From Oceaniglobus indicus (GTDB lineage Bacteria; Pseudomonadota; Alphaproteobacteria; Rhodobacterales; Rhodobacteraceae), in assembly GCF_002751875.1 (NCBI RefSeq), contig NZ_NMZM01000002.1:186001-250000 (forward strand): a stretch of DNA of 64,000 nucleotides. The letters are read 5' to 3'. The notes beneath the pieces were generated by a model, which searched no databases, was not told the DNA's origin, and saw nothing but the letters and a program-made list of their open reading frames with translations. This document shows positions 16,957 through 25,618 of the stretch, in pieces. Position numbers and translations under genes: made by a program. Position 1 is the stretch's first letter, and each line of letters begins with the position of its first letter.

Positions 16957-18384
16957 ATGACCAAACCTTCGCTTCCCGTCAATTCACCCCTGCGCCGCGG
17001 TTTTGCCGTCGCGATTGCCGCCGGCCTCGGGGTCGGGCCGGCATCGGCCCACACCGCCCAATCGGGGTTCGTGCTGTTGCTGCCGACCGATGTCTATCTG
17101 ATCGCCGGAAGCCTTGCGGTGGCGGCGACGGTGATCTTCGTGACGGTATTGCCGGGGGCAACCCTTGCACGGCTGTTCCGGCCAAGGCGGCTGGGATCAC
17201 TGCCCGATCTGTCGCAACTGCGCGCCGCCACCAGCCTGATCGCGCTGGGCTGTCTGGCGCTGCTGATCGTCGCGGGCCACCTCGGGCCCAGCGATCCGTT
17301 GTCAAACCTGCTGCCGCTGGCGATCTGGACGGTCTGGTGGATCTGCCTTGTCGCGGTGCAGGGCGTGTTCGGCGACGTCTGGGCCTGGGTCAATCCGTGG
17401 ACCGGGTTCCAGCGGCTGGCCAACGGCGGGGGGCAGCCGCCGCTGAAGCTGCCGGCGGCATTGGGCCAGTGGCCCGCCGTCGTCATCTTCGGGCTGGCCA
17501 TGGGATTCGCGCTGGCCGATCCCGCGCCCGATTCGCCACCCCGGCTTGCCGGGTTCGTTGCCGGCTATGCCCTGTTCACGCTGGCGGGGGTGACCGTGTT
17601 CGGGGCGCGCTGGCTGCGTCAGGTCGAGTGTTTCACGATCATGCTGCGCTGGTTCGCCACCCTTGCGCCGCTGCAACTGCGGCGCTGGGCCTCGATCGGC
17701 TTTCCCGGCTGGGCCAGCCTGCGCGCGCCGGTGCCGCCCGTCTCTGGCGCGGTGTTCATCATCGTCCTCCTGGCCACGGGCAGCTTTGACGGGCTGAACG
17801 AAACGTTCTGGTGGTTCGCGCGCATCGGCATCAACCCGCTGGCTTTTCCCGGCCGTTCCGAGATCATCTGGGACACCACGCTGGGCCTGATCGGCGCGAA
17901 CGTCCTGCTGGTGGCGGCCTTCTGGGGCTGTGCCGCGCTGGGCGTGCTGCTGGTGCGGGCTTTCGTGGCCGACACGGCGCCCTCCACCACGCTGGCATTC
18001 CGCCGCCTGTCGGTGTCGCTGTTGCCCATCGCGCTGGGCTATCACATCGCGCATTTCTTCACCGCGTTCCTGGTCAACGGCCAATATGCCCTGGTCGCGC
18101 TGAGCGATCCGCTGGCCAACGGCGCGGACCTGCTGAACCTGGGACAGTTCTATGTGACCACGGGGTTCTTCAACACCCGCGACACGGTGCAGACGATCTT
18201 TCGCGTTCAGGCGGGGGCCATCGTGATCGCCCATATTCTGGGCGTCCTGATGGCGCACCGGATCGCCGACGACCTGTTCACCACCCGCCGTGCGGCGCTG
18301 TTGGGGCAGATCCCGCTTGCCCTGTTCATGGTCCTCTATACGCTGCTGGGATTGTGGCTTCTGGCCGCGCCGAGGGGCGCATGA
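16957..18384 (+). CDS. Polytopic membrane protein with predicted mature N-terminal His
   Basis: 475 residues. A signal peptide (residues 1-31, ending VGPASA) is followed directly by His32, then about nine to eleven hydrophobic helices. A conserved-looking core contains AVQGVFGDVWAWVNPWTGFQRL and LLPIALGYHIAHFFTAFLVNGQY. Related proteins are sometimes labelled fenitrothion hydrolase in databases, a name I would not rely on. A free N-terminal His after processing is typical of copper-binding proteins of the CopC/YcnI kind, and the divergent neighbour is PCuAC-like, so a copper link is possible. It sits between the catabolic arm and the ABC importer; whether it belongs to either is unclear. Confidence 0.7.
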   Translation: MTKPSLPVNSPLRRGFAVAIAAGLGVGPASAHTAQSGFVLLLPTDVYLIAGSLAVAATVIFVTVLPGATLARLFRPRRLGSLPDLSQLRAATSLIALGCLALLIVAGHLGPSDPLSNLLPLAIWTVWWICLVAVQGVFGDVWAWVNPWTGFQRLANGGGQPPLKLPAALGQWPAVVIFGLAMGFALADPAPDSPPRLAGFVAGYALFTLAGVTVFGARWLRQVECFTIMLRWFATLAPLQLRRWASIGFPGWASLRAPVPPVSGAVFIIVLLATGSFDGLNETFWWFARIGINPLAFPGRSEIIWDTTLGLIGANVLLVAAFWGCAALGVLLVRAFVADTAPSTTLAFRRLSVSLLPIALGYHIAHFFTAFLVNGQYALVALSDPLANGADLLNLGQFYVTTGFFNTRDTVQTIFRVQAGAIVIAHILGVLMAHRIADDLFTTRRAALLGQIPLALFMVLYTLLGLWLLAAPRGA

Positions 18385-18485
18385 TCCGCCGGTCGCTGCA
18401 ACAAAATGCTGGACAGGTCGTTCGTGTGCATACAACCTTGATCCAGTGACAAACGGCCGCAGCGCCGCCACAGGGAGGTTCCACC

Positions 18486-19781
18486 ATGACCCGCAAGACG
18501 CTTCTGAAACCCGACTATTCCCGCCGCAAGGCAATCCGCACCATGGGCCTCGGGGCCGGGGCGCTGGCCGCGTCCACCGCGTTGCCGCGATTCGTGCAGG
18601 CCCAGAGCGCCGCGCCGATCAAGATCGGGTTCCAGGTGCACCGCACCGGCATTGGCGCCTCCTATGGCCGCTGGTATGACCGCACGACCACCGCCGTGGT
18701 CAAGCGGATCAACGACGCCGGCGGGATCAACGGCCGCCCGATCGAGATCATCGCCGAGGATGACGGCACCGACGCCAAGCGCGGCGCCGAGGTGATCGAG
18801 AAGTTCGCGACCCAGTCAAAATGCGACATCGCCTTCGGCACGCTGTTTTCCCATGTCGTGATCGGATCGGCCCCCCGCGCGGGCGAGCTGAAGCTGCCGT
18901 ATTTCGTGGTTTCCGAAGGGCACCACGTCGCGTCGGGCATGCTGAACCGATACACCCTGCAACCCGGCATCACCGACGTGAAAAGCCAGGTGCAGGCGAT
19001 GGCGCCCTATGTCGCCAACAACCTGGGCAAGAAGGTCACGATGATCTATGCGGACTTCGCGTTCGGCCATGATCACCGCGACTATTTCTCGGCCGCGGTC
19101 GAGGCGCAGGGCGGCGAAGTCGTGGCAAAGATCGCCATTCCGCCCACCGAGACGAGTTTCACCAAGTATTTCCCCCAGATCCCCCGCGAAACCGAGGTGG
19201 TGTATCACGTCATGGTCGGCCCCGCCGTTCTGACGTTCGTCAAGGAAATGGGTGAATTCTTCGGCCCCTCCAGCCCGGAAATCTTCGGCTTCATCGATTC
19301 GCTGGAAGCGGTGGACATCGCGTCGCCGGGGCTGGAATTTCTCGAAGGCAGCTATTTCTGGGAAGGCATGCCGCGCTATGCGCAGGCCGATCAGACGGAT
19401 TACGAAAAGGAATACCGTGACGCGGTCGGCGTCGATGCCAACGGGGCATCGGTCACCGATTCCAAGGACGTGTCGACCTATGCCCATATGTTCGGCTGCT
19501 GGGAGACGATGAACATCATCAAGGCGGGCATGGAAGCCTGCGATTACCAGGGGCCCGAGCAGCGGCAGGCGCTGATCGAGGCGGTCGAGGCGATGTCAGA
19601 CATGCCCGCGGGCATCGACCATCCCCAGGGACCGAAACGGTTCAACGGCAAGACACACCAGACATTCGGCGTGCAGTATATTTCCAAGGTCGAGGGCGGA
19701 AAGATGAACGTGGTCCACACCACGTCGATCGAAGACACCCTGTATCCCGACGAAGTCGACTATACGACGCAATCGTTCTGA
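18486..19781 (+). CDS. ABC transporter substrate-binding protein (urea/amide-branched-chain type)
   Basis: 431 residues with an N-terminal Tat signal (SRRKAIRTMG followed by a hydrophobic stretch ending FVQAQ). The mature protein is a type I periplasmic binding protein of the Peripla_BP_6 family: PIKIGFQVHRTGIGASYG, INDAGGINGRPIEIIAEDDGTD and ITDVKSQVQAM lie in the expected order, and the C-terminal region resembles amide/urea-type receptors. It captures the substrate for the four membrane and ATPase components that follow. GGGAGG precedes the ATG. Ligand is unknown; the genomic setting suggests a carboxylated N-heterocycle or amide. Confidence 0.92.
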   Translation: MTRKTLLKPDYSRRKAIRTMGLGAGALAASTALPRFVQAQSAAPIKIGFQVHRTGIGASYGRWYDRTTTAVVKRINDAGGINGRPIEIIAEDDGTDAKRGAEVIEKFATQSKCDIAFGTLFSHVVIGSAPRAGELKLPYFVVSEGHHVASGMLNRYTLQPGITDVKSQVQAMAPYVANNLGKKVTMIYADFAFGHDHRDYFSAAVEAQGGEVVAKIAIPPTETSFTKYFPQIPRETEVVYHVMVGPAVLTFVKEMGEFFGPSSPEIFGFIDSLEAVDIASPGLEFLEGSYFWEGMPRYAQADQTDYEKEYRDAVGVDANGASVTDSKDVSTYAHMFGCWETMNIIKAGMEACDYQGPEQRQALIEAVEAMSDMPAGIDHPQGPKRFNGKTHQTFGVQYISKVEGGKMNVVHTTSIEDTLYPDEVDYTTQSF

Positions 19782-19788
19782 CCCCCCT

Positions 19789-19815
19789 GCACCGCCGGGC
19801 CGGTTCCGGCGGTGC
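19789..19815 (+). other. Intercistronic stem-loop between binding protein and permease genes
   Basis: A perfect 10-bp stem (GCACCGCCGG / CCGGCGGTGC) with a 7-nt loop lies eight bases after the binding-protein stop. There is no T-run. Such hairpins often stabilise the upstream mRNA or partly attenuate read-through so that the binding protein is made in excess. Confidence 0.6.
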
Positions 19816-19842
19816 CTGTCCCATGACCTGAACGGATCCTTT

Positions 19843-20769
19843 ATGGAATTCGGCCCCCACCTGATGCTCGCCATGCTGGAAGGCGCGGTGACCGCCGCGA
19901 TCCTTGCGCTGACCGCCATGGGGCTGTCGGTCGTGTTCGGCGTGATGCGCGTGGTCAACGTCGCGCACGGCGAATTCTACATGCTGGGCGCGGTGATCGC
20001 GTGGTTCGTCGCCGCAACGCTGGGCACACACCCGGCGGTCGGTTTCGTCGCCGCGCTGGTGATCGCGCCGCTGCTGGTGGGCGCGCTGGCGTCGCTGGCC
20101 GACGTTCTGATCCTGCAACGCATAAACTATGACCCCGAACGCACGATCGTCGCCACCATCGGCCTGCTGTATATCCTGCAACAGGGCACGCTGATGACCT
20201 TCGGCCCCGATGCGCGCCCGGTCGAACCGCCGTTCAACCATCGTCTGGCCCTGCCCTGGGTGGAATGGGGCGAACAGGGGCTGGCGCTCTATTGGCCCTG
20301 GGGGCTGTCGATCACGTCCTACAAGCTGTTCGTGATCGTTGCCGCCGCCGCGATCCTGGGCGCGCTGTGGCTGTTCATGACCCGCACCAGGGCGGGGCTG
20401 GTGATGCGGGCCACGCAACAGGACAGCAATATGGCCCGGGCGTTCGGCATACCGGTCGCGCGGGTCTATGCCCTGGTCTTCGGGCTGGGGGCCGCGCTGG
20501 CGGCCATGGGGGCGGTCCTGATCGTGCCGATCCAGCAGGCGCATTACCTGATGGGGCACGATCCCTTGTTGCTGTCGTTCATCGTCGTCATCATCGGCGG
20601 CCTCGGGTCATTGCCGGGCACGATCATCGCCGCGATCCTGATCGGCATGTCCGACGGCATCATCTCGGTCTTCTTTTCACCGACGCTGGCCAAGATCCTG
20701 GCGACGCTGGCCGTTGCCATGGTCCTGGTGTTCCGCCCGCAGGGCTTGCTGGGAAAGAAAGCCGCATGA
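19843..20769 (+). CDS. Branched-chain-type ABC transporter permease (LivH-like)
   Basis: 308 residues, about eight membrane helices. LivH family features are ALTAMGLSVVFGVMRVVNVAHGEFYMLGA near the N-terminus, the EAA-like coupling helix MRATQQDSNMARAFGIPVARVYALVFG, and FIVVIIGGLGSLPGTIIAA in the C-terminal half. It forms the membrane channel with the next gene product. It ends in ATGA shared with the next start. It is the first permease after the intercistronic hairpin. Confidence 0.93.
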   Translation: MEFGPHLMLAMLEGAVTAAILALTAMGLSVVFGVMRVVNVAHGEFYMLGAVIAWFVAATLGTHPAVGFVAALVIAPLLVGALASLADVLILQRINYDPERTIVATIGLLYILQQGTLMTFGPDARPVEPPFNHRLALPWVEWGEQGLALYWPWGLSITSYKLFVIVAAAAILGALWLFMTRTRAGLVMRATQQDSNMARAFGIPVARVYALVFGLGAALAAMGAVLIVPIQQAHYLMGHDPLLLSFIVVIIGGLGSLPGTIIAAILIGMSDGIISVFFSPTLAKILATLAVAMVLVFRPQGLLGKKAA

Positions 20770-21704
20770 GCCACCGCGACACGTTCCTGCACCTGTCGGT
20801 GATTGCCGTGCTGTTCGCCGCGTTCTTCGTGCTGCCCGCCTATCATTCCGGCAGCCTTGCGCGGATCATGGTGCTGGCGATCTATGCCATGGGATACAAT
20901 CTGGCGTTCGGATACACCGGTCTGCTCAGCCTCGGGCATGCGTTGTTCTTCGCCGCCGGGATGTACGGGCTGGGGCTGACCATGCAACTGGGCGGCTGGG
21001 CGGCGATCCCGGCGTTCGCCCTCGCGCTGGTGGCGTCACTGGTGGTGGCGGGGGTGGTCGGGGTGCTGGCCCTGCGCACCAGGGGCGTCGGCTTCATGAT
21101 CGTGACACTGATGTTCGCGCAGGCCGGATACCTGACCGCGCTCTATTTCGTGCAATACACCCGGGGCGACGAAGGCTTCGTGATCGACCAGGCGGCGCGC
21201 GCCATCGGCCCGGCCGACCTGTCGTCCGAGGCCGGGCGGTATTTCGCGGCACTGTTCCTGTTCGCCGTCACCCTGCTGGTCATCGGTGCGCTGGTCCGCG
21301 CCCCGTTCGGACGCACCCTGATCGCGATCCGCGAAAACGAGGCCCGTGCGACCATGCTGGGATACGACGTGCAGCGCCTGAAATGGATCGCGCTGGTGGT
21401 GTCGGGCACCATTTCCGGCGCTGCGGGGGCCGCCTATGCCCTGTTGTTCGGCTATGCCGGGGCCAGCTTTGCGGGCGTGCAATACAGCATCTTCCCGCTG
21501 CTCTATGTCCTGTTGGGGGGCGCTGGCACCACCCTTGGGCCGCTGATCGGTGCCATCTTCATGTTCTACCTGATCGACCTGTCCAGCGGGATCACCAACG
21601 CCTACATGCTGATCGCGGGTGTCGTTCTGGTATTGCTGACGATGTTCCTGCCCCACGGCATCCTCGGAACCCTTCGCAAGAGGGCGCTGCCGTGGCTTCC
21701 ATGA
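20766..21704 (+). CDS. Branched-chain-type ABC transporter permease (LivM-like)
   Basis: 312 residues with about nine membrane helices. LivM features are YAMGYNLAFGYTGLLSLGHALFFAAGMYG, LRTRGVGFMIVTLMFAQ, the coupling segment IRENEARATMLGYDVQRLK, and LLGGAGTTLGPLIGA. It starts within the LivH-like stop (ATGA overlap), and the ATPase gene starts inside its 3' end, so expression of the subunits is strictly coupled. Confidence 0.93.
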   Translation: MSHRDTFLHLSVIAVLFAAFFVLPAYHSGSLARIMVLAIYAMGYNLAFGYTGLLSLGHALFFAAGMYGLGLTMQLGGWAAIPAFALALVASLVVAGVVGVLALRTRGVGFMIVTLMFAQAGYLTALYFVQYTRGDEGFVIDQAARAIGPADLSSEAGRYFAALFLFAVTLLVIGALVRAPFGRTLIAIRENEARATMLGYDVQRLKWIALVVSGTISGAAGAAYALLFGYAGASFAGVQYSIFPLLYVLLGGAGTTLGPLIGAIFMFYLIDLSSGITNAYMLIAGVVLVLLTMFLPHGILGTLRKRALPWLP

Positions 21705-22411
21705 TGCTGAGCACGCGTGGCCTGACCAAGACCTATGCCGGGGTGAAGGCGAACACCGATGTGGATTTCGATCTGCCCAAGGGCCAGATCCGCGCATTGA
21801 TCGGCCCGAACGGCGCGGGTAAATCCACCTTTGTGGGCATGCTGTGCGGCCGTATCCCCGCCACGCGCGGCACCGTCACCCTTGACGGGCAGGACATCAG
21901 CCGCCTGCCCGCCCACAAGCGGATCGCCATGGGCATCGCCTATACCTTCCAGATCACATCGGTCTTTGCGGGGCTGAGCGTGCGCGAGAACCTGGCCCTG
22001 GCGGCCCGCCGCCACCTGCATTCGGCGGCCGTGGTCACCGCCAAGGTCGATGATGTTCTCGACCGGGTGGACCTGGCCGGGCGCGCCGACCAGATCGCCG
22101 GCGATCTGAGCTACGGGCACCAGCGGATCCTGGAAATCGGCATGGGTCTGGCGCAGGATCCGCGCCTGTTCATCCTCGACGAACCGACGCAGGGTCTGGC
22201 CGAAACCGAAATCGCCGCGTTCAAGACGCTGATCCTGTCGCTGACCGACACCACGATCCTGCTGATCGAACACAACATGGGCGTCGTCATGGAAACCGCC
22301 GAATACATCACCGTCCTGAATTTCGGCCAGATCCTGGCCGAGGGCACGCCCGATCAGATCCGTGGCAACGCGGATGTGCAGGCCGCCTATCTGGGAACCG
22401 GCAATGCTTGA
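21692..22411 (+). CDS. ABC transporter ATP-binding protein (LivG-like)
   Basis: 239 residues. Walker A GPNGAGKST, the Q-loop in YTFQIT, a signature LSYGHQRILEIGMGLA in place of the usual LSGGQ (the YG variant is common in LivG/UrtD proteins), Walker B RLFILDEPTQGL and the H-loop LIEHNM are all present. I take GTG at 21692, which has AGAGGG seven bases upstream; the ATG at 21701 shares an ATGA with the LivM stop and is equally possible. It powers transport together with the next gene. Confidence 0.93.
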   Translation: MASMMLSTRGLTKTYAGVKANTDVDFDLPKGQIRALIGPNGAGKSTFVGMLCGRIPATRGTVTLDGQDISRLPAHKRIAMGIAYTFQITSVFAGLSVRENLALAARRHLHSAAVVTAKVDDVLDRVDLAGRADQIAGDLSYGHQRILEIGMGLAQDPRLFILDEPTQGLAETEIAAFKTLILSLTDTTILLIEHNMGVVMETAEYITVLNFGQILAEGTPDQIRGNADVQAAYLGTGNA

Positions 22412-23099
22412 GGTGGCGGACATCCACGCCGCCTATGGCCGGGTCAAGACGCTGTTTGGCGTGTCGCTGAGCGCGAAACCCGGCGAAATCACCTGTCTGC
22501 TGGGGCGCAACGGCGCGGGCAAGACCACCACCATGCGCGCGATCATGGGACTGTTGCCTGTGTCGCAGGGGTCGGTATCGCTGGACGGCACGCCCCTGCA
22601 CACCCTGCCGGCGCACATGATTCCACGCCAGCGGATCGGCTATATCCCGCAGGGGCGGCAGTTGTTCGCGGAACTGACCGTGGCCGAGAATATCGAGATC
22701 GGGTTGATGACCTGCGGCGAGGGGCCCGACACCCGCGACTGGGTGCTCGACATCTTTCCGCGCCTGCGCGAACGCCTGCGCCAGAGGGCCGAAACCCTGT
22801 CGGGGGGCGAACAGCAGATGCTGGCAACGGCCCGCGCGCTGTGCCTGCGGCCCCGCGTCCTGTTGCTGGACGAGCCGACCGAAGGATTGCAGCCTTCGAT
22901 GATCGAAGAAATCCGCCAGGTCGTTCTGCGGATGAAGGCCGAGGGGCTGATCGTGCTGCTGGTCGAACAGCGGATGGATGCGATCCTGTCCATGGCCGAC
23001 CAGGTGGTGTTCCTGGAGAACGGCCAGTCGCGCGAAAACATGTTCGGCGCCGCCCTGCGCGCCGACCCCGAAATCCTGACCCGCCGGTTGGGTGTCTGA
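22404..23099 (+). CDS. ABC transporter ATP-binding protein (LivF-like)
   Basis: 231 residues. Walker A GRNGAGKTT, the Q-loop YIPQGRQLF typical of LivF, signature LSGGEQQMLATARAL, Walker B VLLLDEPTEGL and the H-loop LLVEQRM. It overlaps the LivG-like gene by eight bases and completes a five-component importer. The next gene, the amidohydrolase, follows after 15 bases with its own GGAG and is almost certainly in the same transcript. Confidence 0.94.
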   Translation: MLEVADIHAAYGRVKTLFGVSLSAKPGEITCLLGRNGAGKTTTMRAIMGLLPVSQGSVSLDGTPLHTLPAHMIPRQRIGYIPQGRQLFAELTVAENIEIGLMTCGEGPDTRDWVLDIFPRLRERLRQRAETLSGGEQQMLATARALCLRPRVLLLDEPTEGLQPSMIEEIRQVVLRMKAEGLIVLLVEQRMDAILSMADQVVFLENGQSRENMFGAALRADPEILTRRLGV

Positions 23100-23114
23100 C
23101 AACGGAGAAACACG

Positions 23115-24311
23115 ATGGCCGATCCTGCCCCTGCCGCAAAGTCCGAAACCCCCGAAAAGCTGGTGATCCACAACATCGGGCTGATGTTGTCGGGCCGGAT
23201 CGAGGAGCCGATCCTGGACGCCGATTGCGTGATCTGCGTCGACGGCAAGATCGCCGAGATCGGCCGCGCCAAGGACATGGATCAGGAAGGGGCGACGACG
23301 GTGGTGGACGCCAACGGCATCACCCTGTGCCCCGGCCTGATCGACAGCCACGTGCACCCGGTGATCGGCGATTACACCTCGCGCCAGCAACAGTTGGGTT
23401 GGATCGATTCGACCCTGCACGGCGGCGTTACCACGATGATTTCCGCTGGCGAGGTGCATGTGCCGGGACGGCCCAAGGATGTCGTCGGGCTGAAGGCGAT
23501 GGCGATCGCCTATCAGCGGTTCTACAGCAATTTCCGCCCCTCGGGGGTCAAGCTGCACGCCGGGGCGCCGGTGATCGAACACGGCATGGAAGAACACGAT
23601 TTCAAGGAGTTGGCCGAGGCGGGCGTGACCCTGTTGGGCGAAATCGGGCTGGGATCGGTAAAGGACGGCAAGACCGCCGCCCAGATGGTCGGATGGGCGC
23701 GGAAATACGGCATCCAGAGCACGATCCACACCGGCGGCCCGTCGATTCCGGGGTCCGGCCTGATCGACGCCGACATGGTGCTGGAAACCGGAACCGACGT
23801 GGTGGGGCACATCAACGGCGGCCATTCCGCCCTGCCCGACGACCAGATCGTGTGCCTGTGCGAGAACTGCAAGCAAGCCCTTGAAATCGTGCACAACGGC
23901 AACGAACGCGCGGCGATCCTGACGCTGAACACCGCGCGCGAGCTGGGCAAGCTGGACCAGCTGATCCTGGGCACCGACGGACCTGCCGGATCGGGGGTGC
24001 AACCCCTTGGCATCCTGCGGATGATCGCCATGCTGTCGTCGCTGGGGAACGTCCCGGCCGAAGTCGCCTTCTGCTTCGGCACCGGCAACACCTCGCGCCG
24101 CCGCAAGCTGGACACCGGCACGATCGAGATCGGCCAATGCGCCGACTTCGTGCTGTTGGACCAGGCGCAGCACGCGCCGGGCAAGACGATCCTCGACTCG
24201 GTGCAACTGGGCAATCTGCCGGGGGTCGCCATGACGGTGATCGACGGCAGGATCACGTCCCAGCGGTCACGCAACACGCCCCCGGCGTGGCGCGTCCCCG
24301 AGATGCGCTGA
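23115..24311 (+). CDS. Enamidase-like amidohydrolase
   Basis: 398-residue amidohydrolase-superfamily enzyme. Metal-ligand candidates are His79 and His81 (LIDSHVHP), Glu176 (LLGEIGLG) where many relatives have a bridging lysine, His205 (TIHTGGPS), His232 (VGHINGGHS) and Asp288 (LGTDGPAG). The layout and the HINGG motif match E. barkeri enamidase, a binuclear metal enzyme that hydrolyses 1,4,5,6-tetrahydro-6-oxonicotinate to ammonia and 2-formylglutarate. Presence with an Hnr-like reductase and a molybdenum hydroxylase in the same island makes the assignment stronger than sequence alone. Exact substrate is unproven; other cyclic enamides or lactams are possible. It is the last gene of the importer operon. 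Confidence 0.82.
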   Translation: MADPAPAAKSETPEKLVIHNIGLMLSGRIEEPILDADCVICVDGKIAEIGRAKDMDQEGATTVVDANGITLCPGLIDSHVHPVIGDYTSRQQQLGWIDSTLHGGVTTMISAGEVHVPGRPKDVVGLKAMAIAYQRFYSNFRPSGVKLHAGAPVIEHGMEEHDFKELAEAGVTLLGEIGLGSVKDGKTAAQMVGWARKYGIQSTIHTGGPSIPGSGLIDADMVLETGTDVVGHINGGHSALPDDQIVCLCENCKQALEIVHNGNERAAILTLNTARELGKLDQLILGTDGPAGSGVQPLGILRMIAMLSSLGNVPAEVAFCFGTGNTSRRRKLDTGTIEIGQCADFVLLDQAQHAPGKTILDSVQLGNLPGVAMTVIDGRITSQRSRNTPPAWRVPEMR

Positions 24312-24399
24312 TCCCGGACGGGGCCTGTCACAACGCGTCTGACTGCCGTACACATCCCGGGCATAAGGAACGTGCGCCGCCAGCAAGGGAGCGAACGCC

Positions 24400-25326
24400 A
24401 TGACAACGGCCTGTTTCAGTCACGACGACGGGTTGAACCACGTCAACCCCGACGGCCACCCCGAACAGGTCGCGCGCCTGACGGCGGTGGCCGATGCGCT
24501 GCACGGCATGGACCTGGACCGGCGCGCCGCCCCCCTGTGCGACGATGCCGAAATCCTGCGCTGTCATCCGCAGCGATACCTTGATCGGGTCATCGCCAGC
24601 GTGCCGGACCGGGGGTTCACCCGGATGGACGGCGACACGACGGTGTCGCCCGGGACGCTGCGCGCCGCGCGCCGCGCCGTCGGTGGATGCTGTGCGGCGG
24701 TCGATGCGGTTCTGGCCGACGAGGTCGCGAACGCCTTTGTCGCCTGCCGCCCACCGGGGCACCATGCGGAAACGGAAACCGCCATGGGGTTCTGCCTGTT
24801 CGGCAACATCGCCATCGCCGCGCGCCGCGCGCTGGATCATCACGGGCTGTCGCGCGTGGCGGTTGTGGATTTCGACGTGCACCACGGCAACGGCACCCAG
24901 GATCTGTTGTGGGACGAGGCGCGCGCGCTTTTCGTATCGTCGCACCAGATGCCCCTGTATCCGGGCACCGGTGATCCGTCCGAGACCGGCGCCCATGGGC
25001 AGATCGTGAACATGGCGCTGCAACCCGGGTCGGGATCGGCCGAAATGCGCGCGATTTGGGAACGCCCGGGATTTCCCGCCATCGAAGCATTCCGTCCCGA
25101 ACTGATCCTGATTTCGGCCGGGTTCGATGCCCACACCCGCGATCCGCTGGCGAACCTGAACTGGACCACCGCCGATTTCGCCTGGATCACCGGCCGCCTG
25201 TGCGACCTTGCCGATGCCGCCTGCGGCGGGCGCATCGTCTCGACACTGGAGGGGGGATATGATTTGCAGGCGCTGGGCGACGCGGTGGCGGCCCATGTGG
25301 ATGTCTTGAGGGAGCGCGGCGCATGA
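24400..25326 (+). CDS. Histone-deacetylase family protein
   Basis: 308-residue class II-type deacetylase/amidohydrolase. Zinc and catalytic motifs are RPPGHHAE (tandem His), VVDFDVHHGNGTQD (Asp and His ligands) and ISAGFDAH (Asp ligand), with a C-terminal LEGGYDLQALG. Bacterial members deacetylate polyamines, acetoin-pathway proteins or small amides; the substrate here is unknown. It overlaps xseB by four bases, and a deacetylase-xseB-ispA-dxs order is, to my knowledge, common in Rhodobacteraceae, so it is grouped with housekeeping genes rather than with the catabolic island that ends 88 bases upstream. Confidence 0.92.
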   Translation: MTTACFSHDDGLNHVNPDGHPEQVARLTAVADALHGMDLDRRAAPLCDDAEILRCHPQRYLDRVIASVPDRGFTRMDGDTTVSPGTLRAARRAVGGCCAAVDAVLADEVANAFVACRPPGHHAETETAMGFCLFGNIAIAARRALDHHGLSRVAVVDFDVHHGNGTQDLLWDEARALFVSSHQMPLYPGTGDPSETGAHGQIVNMALQPGSGSAEMRAIWERPGFPAIEAFRPELILISAGFDAHTRDPLANLNWTTADFAWITGRLCDLADAACGGRIVSTLEGGYDLQALGDAVAAHVDVLRERGA

Positions 25327-25565
25327 GCGAGATACCGGTGGATCAGATGAGTTTCGAGCAGGCCATGGGCGAGCTGGAAAAGGTGGTCGGCAAGCTGGAT
25401 TCCGGTGACGTTCCGCTGGAGGAATCGATCCGGCTGTATGAACGCGGTGCTGCCCTGAAGGCGCGGTGCGAGGCCAAGCTGAAAGAAGCCGAGGAAAAGG
25501 TCGCCGCGATCACGCTGGACCGCGACGGACAGCCGACCGGCACCACCGCCTTTGACGGCGCCTGA
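25323..25565 (+). CDS. xseB: Exodeoxyribonuclease VII small subunit
   Basis: 80 residues, the usual XseB length. The characteristic segment MSFEQAMGELEKVVGKLDSG, then LEESIRLYERGAALKARCEAKLKEAEEKV, forms the two-helix fold that regulates the large subunit XseA in single-strand DNA degradation. The ATG overlaps the preceding stop (ATGA). xseA is not in the window. It is followed after 53 bases by ispA, with a copy of the 23-nt intergenic motif between. Confidence 0.95.
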   Translation: MSEIPVDQMSFEQAMGELEKVVGKLDSGDVPLEESIRLYERGAALKARCEAKLKEAEEKVAAITLDRDGQPTGTTAFDGA

Positions 25566-25582
25566 TATCGGCGTCGGATTTT

Positions 25583-25605
25583 GAGTATTTGGATCGGTAA
25601 GAAGC
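25583..25605 (+). repeat. 23-nt GAGTATTT...AAGAAGC intergenic motif, copy 1
   Basis: Begins GAGTATTT and ends GTAAGAAGC, in the xseB-ispA gap, sense orientation downstream of xseB. The most diverged of the four copies in this window, but exactly the same length. See copies at 30336, 33125 and 42005. Confidence 0.6.
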
Positions 25606-25618
25606 AGGGCGTTGCGGC

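Noticed and set aside
16957-18384. Fenitrothion hydrolase label for the polytopic membrane protein
   Set aside because: That database name rests on loose similarity; nothing in the sequence shows organophosphate hydrolase motifs.
23115-24311. Dihydropyrimidinase or imidazolonepropionase as the amidohydrolase identity
   Set aside because: The Glu at the bridging position, the HINGG motif and the neighbouring Hnr-like and hydroxylase genes fit enamidase better.
24400-25326. HDAC-family gene as part of the catabolic island
   Set aside because: It is coupled to xseB and follows the common housekeeping order into ispA and dxs, so proximity to the amidohydrolase is probably incidental.
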